64,000 nucleotides of DNA from SAR86 cluster bacterium (GTDB lineage: Bacteria; Pseudomonadota; Gammaproteobacteria; Magnimaribacterales; TMED112), in NCBI GenBank assembly GCA_023703535.1, contig CP097967.1, forward strand, positions 222,001 to 286,000, given 5' to 3'. Positions 1-9,048 of the stretch are shown one piece after another; the stretch's first letter is position 1, and the number at the start of each line of letters is the position of its first letter. The position numbers and the translations under genes are program-made. Under the pieces are notes generated by a model that did not search any database, had not been told where the DNA came from, and was given only the letters and a program-made list of their open reading frames with translations.

Positions 1-1
1 T

Positions 2-670
2 AGTCTTTGGCTCTCTCCATACGCTAAAAATGAAGGCCAGAAATTAATAGATGTAGACAATAATTTTGCTGCAAAGATTGCAGAGCCTAAGGGGCTAGTA
101 CAAATTCAAAAAAATAAATTTAATGTGTTCGGAACTAAATCTGAAAATGGATACAAAGATCTTATATTTATTAATTCTGATGATGTTGAAAAGTTTATGT
201 ATGGTCGTTCTGGTTATGTTGATCAACAAAACTTAGTACTAGAGGATGGATTTCTTTACGATAATGAAAATAAAGCAATATCGCGCTTTAATAAGGCTAA
301 TGTGCCTCTTCGAACTTCAACTGATGACGATTATATAGGCATAGTTGAGCTATTTAGTAATATTAATGCAGAGAATTTGAGTGAATTATTTAGCAGATTA
401 ACTATTCCAATCTTTTGCTTATTTTCTGCAATTTTTTCACTGATTTTTTCTACTTTTAGTAATTTTTTAGGCAGAGAAAAATGTTATTTGATCTTGGCTC
501 TTATAAATATTTTGTACCTAATGTTTGTTTTATCCTCTCTGGGTACTTTTTCCACATCCCTTATTTCAATATTTTTTGATTATTTCACAGTTCACATTGT
601 CTATTTATTATTGCTTTCATCATTATTTTTTAAAAAAACAAAAAGGTTTCTAGGTTATGAAGGTTTATAG
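2..670 (+). CDS. lptF: LptF, LPS export permease (3' part only)
   Basis: This is the C-terminal part of an inner-membrane subunit of the LptB2FG transporter, which pulls lipopolysaccharide out of the inner membrane. The frame is open from the window edge, so the gene starts upstream and about 222 codons are visible. The visible part holds the end of the periplasmic beta-jellyroll domain, then three membrane segments at roughly visible residues 125-220. The stop overlaps the start of lptG by 14 bases, the usual lptF-lptG order. The assignment to LptF rather than LptG rests on position and topology. A GTG at 125 is internal and not a start, because homologous-looking sequence continues upstream of it. 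Confidence 0.85.
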   Translation, partial: SLWLSPYAKNEGQKLIDVDNNFAAKIAEPKGLVQIQKNKFNVFGTKSENGYKDLIFINSDDVEKFMYGRSGYVDQQNLVLEDGFLYDNENKAISRFNKANVPLRTSTDDDYIGIVELFSNINAENLSELFSRLTIPIFCLFSAIFSLIFSTFSNFLGREKCYLILALINILYLMFVLSSLGTFSTSLISIFFDYFTVHIVYLLLLSSLFFKKTKRFLGYEGL

Positions 671-1562
671 ATACATTTTTTTCAAAGCACTTCTTTCAGT
701 TTTAGGCGTGACTTTAATAATCAGTTTGATCGATATATCTTTTAACTTTTTTTCTCAAATAGAAGATATTAGCAGCTCATATTCTTTTAGTGATGCGCTT
801 GTTTTCGTATTCATGAGTCAACCATTTAGAACTAGAGAATTTTTATATTTATGTATAGTTGTAGGATTATTAGCAACTTTTATTGACCAAAGGTTTTTGA
901 GGTCAATTAATGTTCTGAGACAGGCAGGGTTAAAAAAATTTAATTTAGCTTTGTTACTATTTTTTCCTCTAGCCTTAATAAATTTTTCAACATTTGAATT
1001 TCTAGTGCCAGATTTAACTAAGGATGCATTTGAATTTCGGAAGTCTAAGGTTGAATCAAGCAGCAAAGAGCCTCCTATAGTTGTTGAAATTAAGGGAGAT
1101 ATCCAAAACGGATTTCAAATAGTTTCAGAGAAAGTCCATGTAAAGTTTGGCGCCGATGGATCTGTTAAAAATGATAGCCAAGAAACTGAAAATTTTAAAA
1201 ATTTAAATTTTAATACAAACTTAAAGTATCTAACTTTTTCCGAATTATATGCGAGCACCAATACTGCATTTGAAAATTTTAATCTAGTGGTTAAGACTGA
1301 ACTATTAAGACGTAGTCTTAATTTTATTTCTTATTTTTTTATTTTTTTAATAGGTTTAGAAATTCTTTTTTCATTTAATAAGGCTCTAAATGCAAACAGG
1401 ATTTTTGTTTACGGTTTTGGAGCTTGTTTATTTTATTCATTTATCGAAAAAATGATCGTAGATTCAATTGATGTGTTTTCTTTACCATACCTTATTCAAG
1501 CCTTTCCAATTTTGCTTATTCCAGTTTATATATTGCTAAGAAGAAGATATTTTTTTAGCTAA
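657..1562 (+). CDS. lptG: LptG, LPS export permease
   Basis: Second transmembrane subunit of the LPS exporter LptB2FG. It has 301 residues, shorter than the roughly 355 usual in gammaproteobacteria. The N-terminus starts MKVYRYIFFKALLSVLG, typical of LptG, and carries membrane segments near residues 10-30, 45-80 and 95-115. A periplasmic domain (about 130-220) and three C-terminal membrane segments follow; the shortening appears to fall in the periplasmic domain. The ATG lies inside the end of lptF. The 3' end overlaps the oppositely oriented RDD gene by 27 bases. Its ATPase partner lptB is present at 57304-58014. Confidence 0.9.
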   Translation: MKVYRYIFFKALLSVLGVTLIISLIDISFNFFSQIEDISSSYSFSDALVFVFMSQPFRTREFLYLCIVVGLLATFIDQRFLRSINVLRQAGLKKFNLALLLFFPLALINFSTFEFLVPDLTKDAFEFRKSKVESSSKEPPIVVEIKGDIQNGFQIVSEKVHVKFGADGSVKNDSQETENFKNLNFNTNLKYLTFSELYASTNTAFENFNLVVKTELLRRSLNFISYFFIFLIGLEILFSFNKALNANRIFVYGFGACLFYSFIEKMIVDSIDVFSLPYLIQAFPILLIPVYILLRRRYFFS

Positions 1563-1964
1563 TCGAATCCGCAAGATTCTATCAGCAAGACATTTTTTAT
1601 CCTTATCAAAAAGAATCCAAATGAAATTAATTGGAATTGTTAAGAAGGATAACGAAAACCTCTTTAAAGAATCAAATATTGAAAGAGGAGTTCCACTATC
1701 ATTTTCTAAATAGTGATTCCAGGTTGCCATTCCAAGTGTAGTTCTGCCATTTGACCAAAAATAAACGTAATAAAAAATAGTAGTAGCGAGTATTACTAGA
1801 ATTCCCAAAGGTGTATTTGCATAATCATCATTTCCTGAGAAAAATCTGAAAATAAATAAAACTAAAAATGCATTCAAAAACCAAAAAGAAACTACCAGAA
1901 ATGAATCATAGGTAAACGACATTAGTCTTGAAAAAAGGCTGGCTTTGGTAAAGTTTTTATTCAT
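1536..1964 (-). CDS. RDD family membrane protein
   Basis: Small (142 residues) integral membrane protein of the RDD family. The Arg and first Asp that name the family are visible in the first membrane segment (FSRLMSFTYDSFLV), and the second conserved Asp lies near the C-terminus (KKCLADRILRIRL). There is a GRTTLGM motif near residue 73 and three likely membrane segments. An RDD gene beside lptFG is a known gammaproteobacterial arrangement; the molecular role is not established, though some RDD proteins are linked to ion transport. It is tail-to-tail with lptG, overlapping it by 27 bases, and divergent from the peptide transporter with only 28 bases between starts. Confidence 0.85.
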   Translation of the reverse strand: MNKNFTKASLFSRLMSFTYDSFLVVSFWFLNAFLVLFIFRFFSGNDDYANTPLGILVILATTIFYYVYFWSNGRTTLGMATWNHYLENDSGTPLSIFDSLKRFSLSFLTIPINFIWILFDKDKKCLADRILRIRLAKKISSS

Positions 1965-1992
1965 TTTATGTTAACGTAGGCAATCATAACTT

Positions 1993-3495
1993 ATGAATCA
2001 GGCTCTGCAAAATACAGGTACTTTTTTAGGTCATCCAAAAGGTCTTTTTATATGTTTTCTAACTGAGATGTGGGAGCGTTTTTCCTACTATGGAATGCGC
2101 GCACTGCTTATTCTTTACCTCACAAAACATTGGGAGTTTACTGATTCAACCAGTTACTTAATTTATGCTGCTTACACATCATTGGTTTACATTACTCCGG
2201 TGCTTGGAGGTATGCTGGCAGATCAAATTTTAGGTTCAAAAAAAGCTGTAACTTTTGGTGCGATACTTCTAGTGTTTGGTCATTTAGGTATGGCTATTGA
2301 AAATAGTGAGCAAATATTTTATTTGTCTTTAGCTTTAATAGTTTCAGGTGTTGGTTATCTGAAACCTAATATTTCAACAATGGTCGGTGCCTTGTATGAA
2401 GAGGGAGATTCTAGGAGAGATTCTGGCTTTACAATTTTTTACATGGGAATAAATATTGGTGCTTTTACAGCCACTCTTTTGTGTGGTTATTTAGGTGAAG
2501 AAATAGGATGGGCTTACGGTTTTGGTGCTGCTGGCATTGGAATGCTTTTTGGCTTAATTATATTTCTTTGGGGGCAGAAATATCTTGCTGGTCTAGCAGA
2601 ACCACCAACAAATAAATATAGAGAAACTTTTTATCTAGGCGGCCTTGCTGCAGGAACATATGAAATTTGGGCATATATTGCCGGGGTAGCTATGGTCCTT
2701 GTGACTTGGTTTTTAGTTCAAAACTCTGCAATTGTAGGTACATTGTTAGGAGGATTTGGAGCACTTTTCATAGGTGCTTGGTTGCTTTATGCATTATTTA
2801 GATGCGAACAAGAAGAGAGAGATAGATTGATTGTGGTGGGCATATTGATATTATTCTCTTTGATTTTTTGGGCTCTTTTTGAACAAGCTGGCTCATCACT
2901 AAATATTCTTACAGATAGGGGTGTTGATAGAGTAATTTTTGGTTGGGAAGTTCCAGCTTCAATGTTCCAATCTCTTAATGCCGGTTTTATTTTTACAATA
3001 GCTCCTCTTTTTGCATTTTTATGGATTGCACTTGCGAAAAGAAATATTGAGCCCTCAACACCAGTCAAATTCTCTATAGGAATCTTTTTTGTTGGATTAG
3101 GTTTTCTTGCGCTTGTTTATGGAATGGAATCTTCAGATGGATTGCAGACTGGCATTATCTGGATAGTTTTAATTTATTTGCTGCACACACTTGGAGAATT
3201 ATGTCTATCACCTGTTGGCCTATCATCAGTAACCAAACTTTCCCCACAAAGAATTGTCGGATTCATGATGGGTATGTGGTTTTTTGCTTCTGCTGCAGGA
3301 AATTTTGTTGCAGGTGAAATTGCTAAAGCAACGGCAACAGACGTTTCAGGTGCTTCAGCAGATGTGTACGATCTAGTGCAAAAACAATCCTTTATTGATG
3401 TTTATACAAATGTTGGTCTAATGGCCGTTGGAGTTGCTTTTGTATTACTTCTTTTATCTCCGCTTCTAAATTCAAGATCACACGGAATAAAGTAG
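1993..3495 (+). CDS. POT family proton-dependent di/tripeptide transporter
   Basis: Proton-coupled oligopeptide transporter of the major facilitator superfamily (PTR2/POT, DtpA-like) that takes up di- and tripeptides. It has 500 residues, the family's normal size, and about 14 membrane segments. The diagnostic ExxERFxYY motif is present in helix 1 (EMWERFSYYGMRALLILYL, about residues 25-43). A PTR signature-like stretch lies around residues 140-165 (GDSRRDSGFTIFYMGINIG), and the C-terminal half has LGELCLSPVGLSSVTKLSP. It is a single gene, divergent from the RDD gene, and ends 1 base before the convergent lipoprotein stop. Substrate range cannot be read from sequence. Confidence 0.93.
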   Translation: MNQALQNTGTFLGHPKGLFICFLTEMWERFSYYGMRALLILYLTKHWEFTDSTSYLIYAAYTSLVYITPVLGGMLADQILGSKKAVTFGAILLVFGHLGMAIENSEQIFYLSLALIVSGVGYLKPNISTMVGALYEEGDSRRDSGFTIFYMGINIGAFTATLLCGYLGEEIGWAYGFGAAGIGMLFGLIIFLWGQKYLAGLAEPPTNKYRETFYLGGLAAGTYEIWAYIAGVAMVLVTWFLVQNSAIVGTLLGGFGALFIGAWLLYALFRCEQEERDRLIVVGILILFSLIFWALFEQAGSSLNILTDRGVDRVIFGWEVPASMFQSLNAGFIFTIAPLFAFLWIALAKRNIEPSTPVKFSIGIFFVGLGFLALVYGMESSDGLQTGIIWIVLIYLLHTLGELCLSPVGLSSVTKLSPQRIVGFMMGMWFFASAAGNFVAGEIAKATATDVSGASADVYDLVQKQSFIDVYTNVGLMAVGVAFVLLLLSPLLNSRSHGIK

Positions 3496-3496
3496 T

Positions 3497-5086
3497 TTAG
3501 TTAGAAGAATTTATCTTTAGAAAGAACTCTAATTTATTATCCTCACTTTCTTCAGAAGTTTTCATAAAGACAACATCTAAATCAGAATCAATATCAAGAT
3601 CTATAAAAACGCTCTGTTGATTTTGAAATGGTAGATTTTCAATTCCCAGTTCTAAATCATCAAAGGCTTTAAATTCAAAAACTGTATTTCCCTCATCATC
3701 CTGAGATTGTTGTTTTTCAAGGATAATAAAGTTTGCAGAATTAGCACCAAAGTTGTTAAAGGTCAGAATGATATCCCCACCATCGAGATCTTGATCATAG
3801 TCTGCTATTAGAAGGTTTTTATTGATATTCGAACTACCACTTCTTGTAAAACTTACATCAGTTCTGTTATCGAAGATATTTACTTCTCCTGTTTCAAAAT
3901 GTGCAAGTGTATTTGTATTTGAAAGGTTAAATAAATCCAATGGCTTTTCATCTCCAATCACAAACATGTCTGGGTTTACATCATTATCAAAATTGATTGT
4001 AGTTATTTCTTTCGCAAGAATTTGATTTTGATATACAGTAGTGCCATCCCAACTACTTAAACCGCTTGTTCTTGGAACAGTAACAAAAACACCCTGATTA
4101 TTTGCATCGTATCCAGAGAGCACTAAATCTTGGTTAGCATTATTATCAAAATCGAACACTGTTAGAGAACTTAGTGTTAAGTCCTTCACATTTGTATTAT
4201 CGTATTCTATAGCTTCGAAGCTAGGACCATCCGCTGCTCCAGCAACAATCCAGTATTCAGACGTATCACCAAGAATATAGAAATCAGGAACTCCATCAGC
4301 ACTCCTGTCAATTTTGCCCATCAATCTAATTTTTGTGCTATTTAAATCAAAATTTGTTTCGTTAGCAATTAAATCAAAATTTTGTGAAAGTCCAACAAGT
4401 TCAGCTCCAGATAAAATACAAAGTTGATGTGTTCTATCTGAACTCAAAGAATCGTTGGAACCAATCAAGACATCCCAAAAAGTGTCATTATTTATGTCAG
4501 CTGAGATCATTTGTGCTGAAGCTTGACATCCCTCTATTAAAAGTTCCTCTATATATGGAGCTGGCCCGCCGATAACCTGAAAATATTTCGTACTCTTAAA
4601 GCTTGAGTCATTTTTATCTTTAAATTCAACAGCAAATAATGCATCGCCATTAAAATCTCCATTGAAATCACCTCTCGTGACACTGCTTATACTTGCTTTT
4701 TCTGAAGCTGGAAATGAAATGCTTAAATTAGGTTCTGATTGTGCTGCATATATAAAGTGCTCCTTTACAGATTTGCTTACATCTACTGCAACCCCTCTAT
4801 TGATAAATTCGTTATTTCTTCTGCACTCCATTAAGAAATTAAAAATACCTCTTCTTTTTATGGCAAAACTTTCTGTTCCACTTAGAGCTTTTTCTCCACT
4901 CCAGTACCCTTCGCCATAACATTGGCTTCCGTTTGATTCCCAAGAAACGCTGAATTCTTCGTTGTAGGTTACTTCACCAGAGGATATAGAAATATCTAAG
5001 TAAAGTTCTTCTAGCTCATCCTGTTGTACTCCACAAGAAGTAAGAAGAATTGATGTTATTAAGAATTTTAATAGTTTACTTTTCAT
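3497..5086 (-). CDS. Lipoprotein with VCBS/FG-GAP-like repeats
   Basis: A 529-residue predicted lipoprotein of unknown function. The signal peptide ends in a lipobox LLTSC, with Cys18 as lipidation site. The mature part has a short beta-rich N-terminal domain (about 30-105) and then at least six Asp/Asn-rich repeats such as DFNGDFNGD, DINNDTFWDVLIG, DFDNNANQDLVLSG, NFDNDVNPDMFVIG and DIDSDLDVVFM. These match the calcium-binding D-x-D-x-D signature of FG-GAP/VCBS beta-propellers, so a cell-surface or periplasmic propeller is likely. It lies 26 bases downstream of dapE on the same strand and could be cotranscribed. A binding or adhesive role is inference only. Confidence 0.75.
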   Translation of the reverse strand: MKSKLLKFLITSILLTSCGVQQDELEELYLDISISSGEVTYNEEFSVSWESNGSQCYGEGYWSGEKALSGTESFAIKRRGIFNFLMECRRNNEFINRGVAVDVSKSVKEHFIYAAQSEPNLSISFPASEKASISSVTRGDFNGDFNGDALFAVEFKDKNDSSFKSTKYFQVIGGPAPYIEELLIEGCQASAQMISADINNDTFWDVLIGSNDSLSSDRTHQLCILSGAELVGLSQNFDLIANETNFDLNSTKIRLMGKIDRSADGVPDFYILGDTSEYWIVAGAADGPSFEAIEYDNTNVKDLTLSSLTVFDFDNNANQDLVLSGYDANNQGVFVTVPRTSGLSSWDGTTVYQNQILAKEITTINFDNDVNPDMFVIGDEKPLDLFNLSNTNTLAHFETGEVNIFDNRTDVSFTRSGSSNINKNLLIADYDQDLDGGDIILTFNNFGANSANFIILEKQQSQDDEGNTVFEFKAFDDLELGIENLPFQNQQSVFIDLDIDSDLDVVFMKTSEESEDNKLEFFLKINSSN

Positions 5087-5112
5087 TAAATGAGTACATT
5101 CTATAACAAACT

Positions 5113-6243
5113 CTAGCTCTTTACCTTACCGTTCAAGTTTAATAGTGTTTGTTCGTAAATTTTAGTTAGTTTATTTAATTCTTTCTTTTCAATTTTTTCA
5201 TCTATTTTGTGAATTGTTTCAAATTTAGGTCCTATTTCAACAATTTCAGCATCTGTTTCTGCTACAAATCTCCCATCTGAGGTTCCTCCACTACAACTTA
5301 TTTTTGGCTTTTTGCCCATGACATTTTTTACTGCCTCACTAACTGAATCAGCGAGTTGATTCGGATTTGAATAAAATGGTTTAGCGTTAGAATCAAAATT
5401 TATTTCATACTTGATTTTGTTTTCCTCTAAATAATTAACAATAGTTTTTTGAATTTTTTCATAGCTTGTTTTGGGATTATGACGAATATTGATTTTTAAA
5501 TTGAGTTCACCTGGAACAACATTATGTGTACCTAAACCCCCATGCATGTCAGCAACTTGCAAGGAAGTTGCAGGAAAATATTCATCTCCTGAATCCCACT
5601 CGATTGAGTTAAGGAAATCAACTAATTTTGCAGCCTTATGGATAGGATTATCTACCTTATCTGGGTAAGCTGAGTGGCCTTGTTTACCTAAAATTTTTAA
5701 ATCAATATTTACAGAGCCTCTCCTACCAACTCTTATATTATCTGCAGTATTTTCAATAGAGGAGGGCTCACCAACAATACAGTAGTCAAAACTTTGTCCT
5801 CTATTTACTAATTCTTTTATAACCATCTTTGTCCCATTTTTGGCTGGACCTTCTTCATCAGATGTTAGTAATACTGCTAAGGAGTATTTGAGCTTTTCTA
5901 GATCAGTATTTTTGATAGCAGCAAGAAAAGCAGCAACTCCTCCTTTCATATCACAAGCTCCTCTACCATGAATAAATTTTTCATCTTCTACCGCTGCAAA
6001 AGGATCATGAGTCCATAATTTTTCTGGTCCAGTTGGTACAACATCAACATGTCCTAAAAAAAATAGCAATGGACCTCCATTGTCATATACGCTCCAAATA
6101 TTATCTACGTCTTCGAAAGGCATGAATTCGTTTTGAAATCCTAATTTCTCTAAGTAATCAGCAGTAAACTTTAAACATCCACCATCAGAGGGAGTAATTG
6201 ATTTTCTTGAAATCAATTCTTTGGCTAATTCTATTTCTAACAT
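5113..6243 (-). CDS. dapE: Succinyl-diaminopimelate desuccinylase
   Basis: Zinc-dependent M20-family hydrolase that removes succinate from N-succinyl-LL-diaminopimelate in lysine and peptidoglycan precursor synthesis. It has 376 residues, the usual length. Metal ligands are visible: His in FLGHVDVVPTG with catalytic Asp, Asp in GRGACDMKGG, the Glu-Glu pair in TSDEEGPAKNGT, and a C-terminal His in FETIHKIDE. The dimerisation insert follows RVGRRGSVNIDLKILGKQGH. The ATG shares one base with the stop of dapD, so the two are translationally coupled. dapD and dapE in one operon catalyse linked steps of the succinylase route. Confidence 0.96.
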   Translation of the reverse strand: MLEIELAKELISRKSITPSDGGCLKFTADYLEKLGFQNEFMPFEDVDNIWSVYDNGGPLLFFLGHVDVVPTGPEKLWTHDPFAAVEDEKFIHGRGACDMKGGVAAFLAAIKNTDLEKLKYSLAVLLTSDEEGPAKNGTKMVIKELVNRGQSFDYCIVGEPSSIENTADNIRVGRRGSVNIDLKILGKQGHSAYPDKVDNPIHKAAKLVDFLNSIEWDSGDEYFPATSLQVADMHGGLGTHNVVPGELNLKINIRHNPKTSYEKIQKTIVNYLEENKIKYEINFDSNAKPFYSNPNQLADSVSEAVKNVMGKKPKISCSGGTSDGRFVAETDAEIVEIGPKFETIHKIDEKIEKKELNKLTKIYEQTLLNLNGKVKS

Positions 6244-7127
6244 TAGTTATTATCGTGAAGCGTTTTATTCAATTTAAATTTTTTTTTATTTGATTTTGCG
6301 CAAACCTTTCCTGTCATTGAATCTCTAAAATATAAGATGTTATTTTTTCCACTAAGTTCAATAGCTTTTACAATTTTTTCTTCTTCTACTAAAGTAATTT
6401 TCATCCCTGAGGTGATATAGAGTCCGGCTTCAACAATACAATCATCTCCAAGGGAAATACCAATTCCTGCATTGGCACCAAGAAGACATCTTTGGCCAAT
6501 TGAAATTTTTTCTTCGTTTCCACCTGAAAGCGTGCCCATGGTTGAAGAGCCACCCCCTAGATCGGAGTCTTTACCAACAAACACCCCAGATGATATCCTG
6601 CCTTCAATCATATTTGGGCCCTCAGTACCAGCATTAAAATTTATGAATCCTTCATGCATTACTGTTGTGCCTGCACCAAGATATGCTCCTAATCTGACTC
6701 GTGATGTATCAGCTATTCTGACATTCTCCGGCATTACATGATCTGTCATTCTTGGAAATTTATCTATTGAGTCGATCATTCTGAATCCATCTTTTATTCT
6801 ATGAGCAATTCCCTCAATCCACATAAGATTTGGTAAAACCTCAAATATATTTTCTAAATTAAGTTCATTTGGTTTGTATAAGCGCCAAGAAAGTAAGTGC
6901 AATTTCAAATAAGCTGTTGGAATATCCTCTATAGGTGCATCCTGAATAAAATGTACCTCGAGATTAGTGCTCCATTTTTCCTCTTTATTTTTATCTGGCA
7001 CCTCATCAAAAGTGAAAGAGTTATTTTTTTCCATTGATTTAGAGAGCCCCTCTTTGGAGAAATAAATTTGAAGAAAACCTTCAGAATCCATCAATGCTTG
7101 TCCAGATGCTTTTATGGGTAATTTCAT
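6243..7127 (-). CDS. dapD: Tetrahydrodipicolinate N-succinyltransferase
   Basis: Succinylates tetrahydrodipicolinate using succinyl-CoA, the committed step of the succinylase lysine/DAP pathway. The 294-residue protein has an N-terminal alpha/beta part and, from about residue 125, a left-handed beta-helix of hexapeptide repeats (RLGAYLGAGTTVMHEGFINF, GVFVGKDSDLGGGSSTMGTL, LLGANAGIGISLGDDCIVEA). The KLHLLSWRLYKPNE segment is typical of the longer Pseudomonas/actinobacterial DapD type rather than the 274-residue enterobacterial one. It overlaps map by one base upstream and dapE by one base downstream. Confidence 0.93.
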   Translation of the reverse strand: MKLPIKASGQALMDSEGFLQIYFSKEGLSKSMEKNNSFTFDEVPDKNKEEKWSTNLEVHFIQDAPIEDIPTAYLKLHLLSWRLYKPNELNLENIFEVLPNLMWIEGIAHRIKDGFRMIDSIDKFPRMTDHVMPENVRIADTSRVRLGAYLGAGTTVMHEGFINFNAGTEGPNMIEGRISSGVFVGKDSDLGGGSSTMGTLSGGNEEKISIGQRCLLGANAGIGISLGDDCIVEAGLYITSGMKITLVEEEKIVKAIELSGKNNILYFRDSMTGKVCAKSNKKKFKLNKTLHDNN

Positions 7128-7894
7128 TATTTTTCTTCTTCTCTTAAAGTAAGAATTTCATAACCATGTTTAGTTATAGCAATTGTATGTTCCCACTGTG
7201 CTGACAATTTTCCATCTTCAGTTACTACCGTCCATCCATCTTTCAACAATTTTGTTTTATGAGAGCCTAAATTAATCATTGGTTCAATTGTAAAAACCAT
7301 ACCTTCTTCAAGCTTTATGCCTTCTCCTTTATTTCCAAAATGAGTAATTTGAGGGTCTTCGTGATAAATCTTACCAATTCCGTGACCGCAGTAATTTTTA
7401 ACAACAGAGTAGTGGTTTTTCTCTGCATGTGTCTGAATGGCGTATCCAATATCTCCAGTGAAAGCCCCAGGTTTACATACTTCTATTCCTTTAAACATAC
7501 ATTCTCTCGTAATGTCTACAAGTCTCTTTACATGTGGCTGTGACCTGCCAATTAAAAACATTTTTGAAGTGTCACCATGCCAGCCATCGACTATGACGGT
7601 AATATCAATATTGACAATATCTCCGTCTTTGAGAATCTCTTTATCGGATGGAATTCCATGACAAATGACGTCATTTATTGAAGTACAAAGTGTTTTGGGA
7701 TAATCGTTATATCCAACATTTGCAGGAATGCATTTTAATTCTTCTGTTATATATTTATATGCAACATTATCTATTTCTTCAGTACTAATACCTACTTGCA
7801 CAAAATCTTCTAAATACTCCAAAACTTTTGCGGCATAATTGCCAGCAATTTTCATTTTTTCAATGTCATTTTTACTTTTTAGAGAAATAGACAT
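7127..7894 (-). CDS. map: Methionine aminopeptidase type I
   Basis: Removes the N-terminal methionine from nascent proteins in the cytoplasm. It has 255 residues, normal for a type I enzyme without extension. The five metal ligands are visible: Asp in NIDITVIVDGWHGD, a second Asp in the same GDTSKMF stretch, His in CGHGIGKIYHEDP, Glu in TIEPMI, and Glu in AQWEHTI. It is first in the operon map-dapD-dapE. In many relatives glnD sits between map and dapD; here map and dapD share one base, so no uridylyltransferase gene is present at this site. It is divergent from carA. Confidence 0.96.
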   Translation of the reverse strand: MSISLKSKNDIEKMKIAGNYAAKVLEYLEDFVQVGISTEEIDNVAYKYITEELKCIPANVGYNDYPKTLCTSINDVICHGIPSDKEILKDGDIVNIDITVIVDGWHGDTSKMFLIGRSQPHVKRLVDITRECMFKGIEVCKPGAFTGDIGYAIQTHAEKNHYSVVKNYCGHGIGKIYHEDPQITHFGNKGEGIKLEEGMVFTIEPMINLGSHKTKLLKDGWTVVTEDGKLSAQWEHTIAITKHGYEILTLREEEK

Positions 7895-7956
7895 ACCTGA
7901 TATTCTAATTGAACTATAAATTATCTAATAACTTTTCTATAGTATCTGATAGCAAG

Positions 7957-9048
7957 ATGAACTTTCCAGCTAAACTCCTTCTAGAAGATGAAACAATTTT
8001 CGAAGGAGAAGGCTTTGGATGCGAAACATTAGGTGTTGGAGAAGTAGTATTCAATACCGCAATGACAGGTTACCAAGAAATAATTACCGACCCATCTTAC
8101 GATGGTCAAATGATCACTTTCACTTACCCTCACATAGGTAATACGGGAATTAACTCTGTAGATTACGAGTCTAAAAAGATTTTTGCTCGTGGATTAATTG
8201 TCAGAGACTTTTGCACCTTCCCAAGCAATTGGCGATCTGAACAAAGTTTAGATGATTACCTTAAATTAAATAAAACTATATGTATCTCAAATATTGATAC
8301 TAGGTTTTTAACAAAAAAAATTAGAGATGAGGGTTGTAAGGTAGGTGTAATATACCCATCAGAAAAAATAACTGATAAAGAAGCTATGATACAAATCAAA
8401 GACTTCGGCTCAATTTCTGATAAGAATCTTATAAAAAATGTAGCGACGAATTCAAAATTTATTATTGGGGAGAAAAAAAATAAGTCGCAGAAGAGAATTG
8501 CTGCAGTAGATTTTGGAGTAAAAGAAAATATTCTTAGAATTTTTAAAGATATGGGAGCAGTAATAGAAGTTTTTCCTCCTGACTGCACTGCTGAAGAGGT
8601 TTTAAATTCAAAACCTGATGGAATATTCTTTTCTAATGGGCCAGGAGATCCAGAGGTTTTATCTCATGCTGTATCTCAAATAAAGCTTTTAATGGAAAAA
8701 AATATTCCAATGTTTGGAATATGTCTTGGACATCAATTAATGTCCCTTGCGTATGGCTTAAAAATTATGAAAATGCCATTCGGACATCACGGTGCTAATC
8801 ATCCGGTACATGACTTAGAGACTAACGAGGTCTTTATCACATCCCAAAACCATAATTTTGCTGTAAAGGAGCCAATTAATAATGACAGTATCAAAATCAC
8901 ACATAAGTCACTATTTGATAATACTATTCAAGGATTAGCTCACAAAGAAAAACCATTTTATTCAATTCAATGTCATCCTGAAGCAAGTCCTGGACCAAAA
9001 GAATTTGAAGTGCTATTTAAAAAATTTTTTAAGGAAATGAATGCCTAA
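7957..9048 (+). CDS. carA: Carbamoyl-phosphate synthase small subunit
   Basis: Glutaminase subunit that delivers ammonia to CarB for carbamoyl phosphate, used in arginine and pyrimidine synthesis. I chose ATG 7957 ([13 protein letters not shown]), which aligns with known CarA starts; an upstream in-frame TTG at 7909 would add 16 residues unlike the family. The protein has 363 residues. The N-terminal CPSase domain is followed by a class I glutamine amidotransferase domain. Nucleophile Cys256 is in [13 protein letters not shown], with His340 and Glu342 in CHPEASPG. The stop overlaps carB by 8 bases. Confidence 0.96.
   Translation: MNFPAKLLLEDETIFEGEGFGCETLGVGEVVFNTAMTGYQEIITDPSYDGQMITFTYPHIGNTGINSVDYESKKIFARGLIVRDFCTFPSNWRSEQSLDDYLKLNKTICISNIDTRFLTKKIRDEGCKVGVIYPSEKITDKEAMIQIKDFGSISDKNLIKNVATNSKFIIGEKKNKSQKRIAAVDFGVKENILRIFKDMGAVIEVFPPDCTAEEVLNSKPDGIFFSNGPGDPEVLSHAVSQIKLLMEKNIPMFGICLGHQLMSLAYGLKIMKMPFGHHGANHPVHDLETNEVFITSQNHNFAVKEPINNDSIKITHKSLFDNTIQGLAHKEKPFYSIQCHPEASPGPKEFEVLFKKFFKEMNA

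Noticed and set aside
7909-7956. Upstream TTG start for carA
   Set aside because: The added 16 residues do not match CarA, and ATG 7957 aligns with the family.
7900-7956. Promoter for carA (TTGAAC at 7909 and TATAGT at 7938)
   Set aside because: The spacer would be 23 bases, too long for sigma70.
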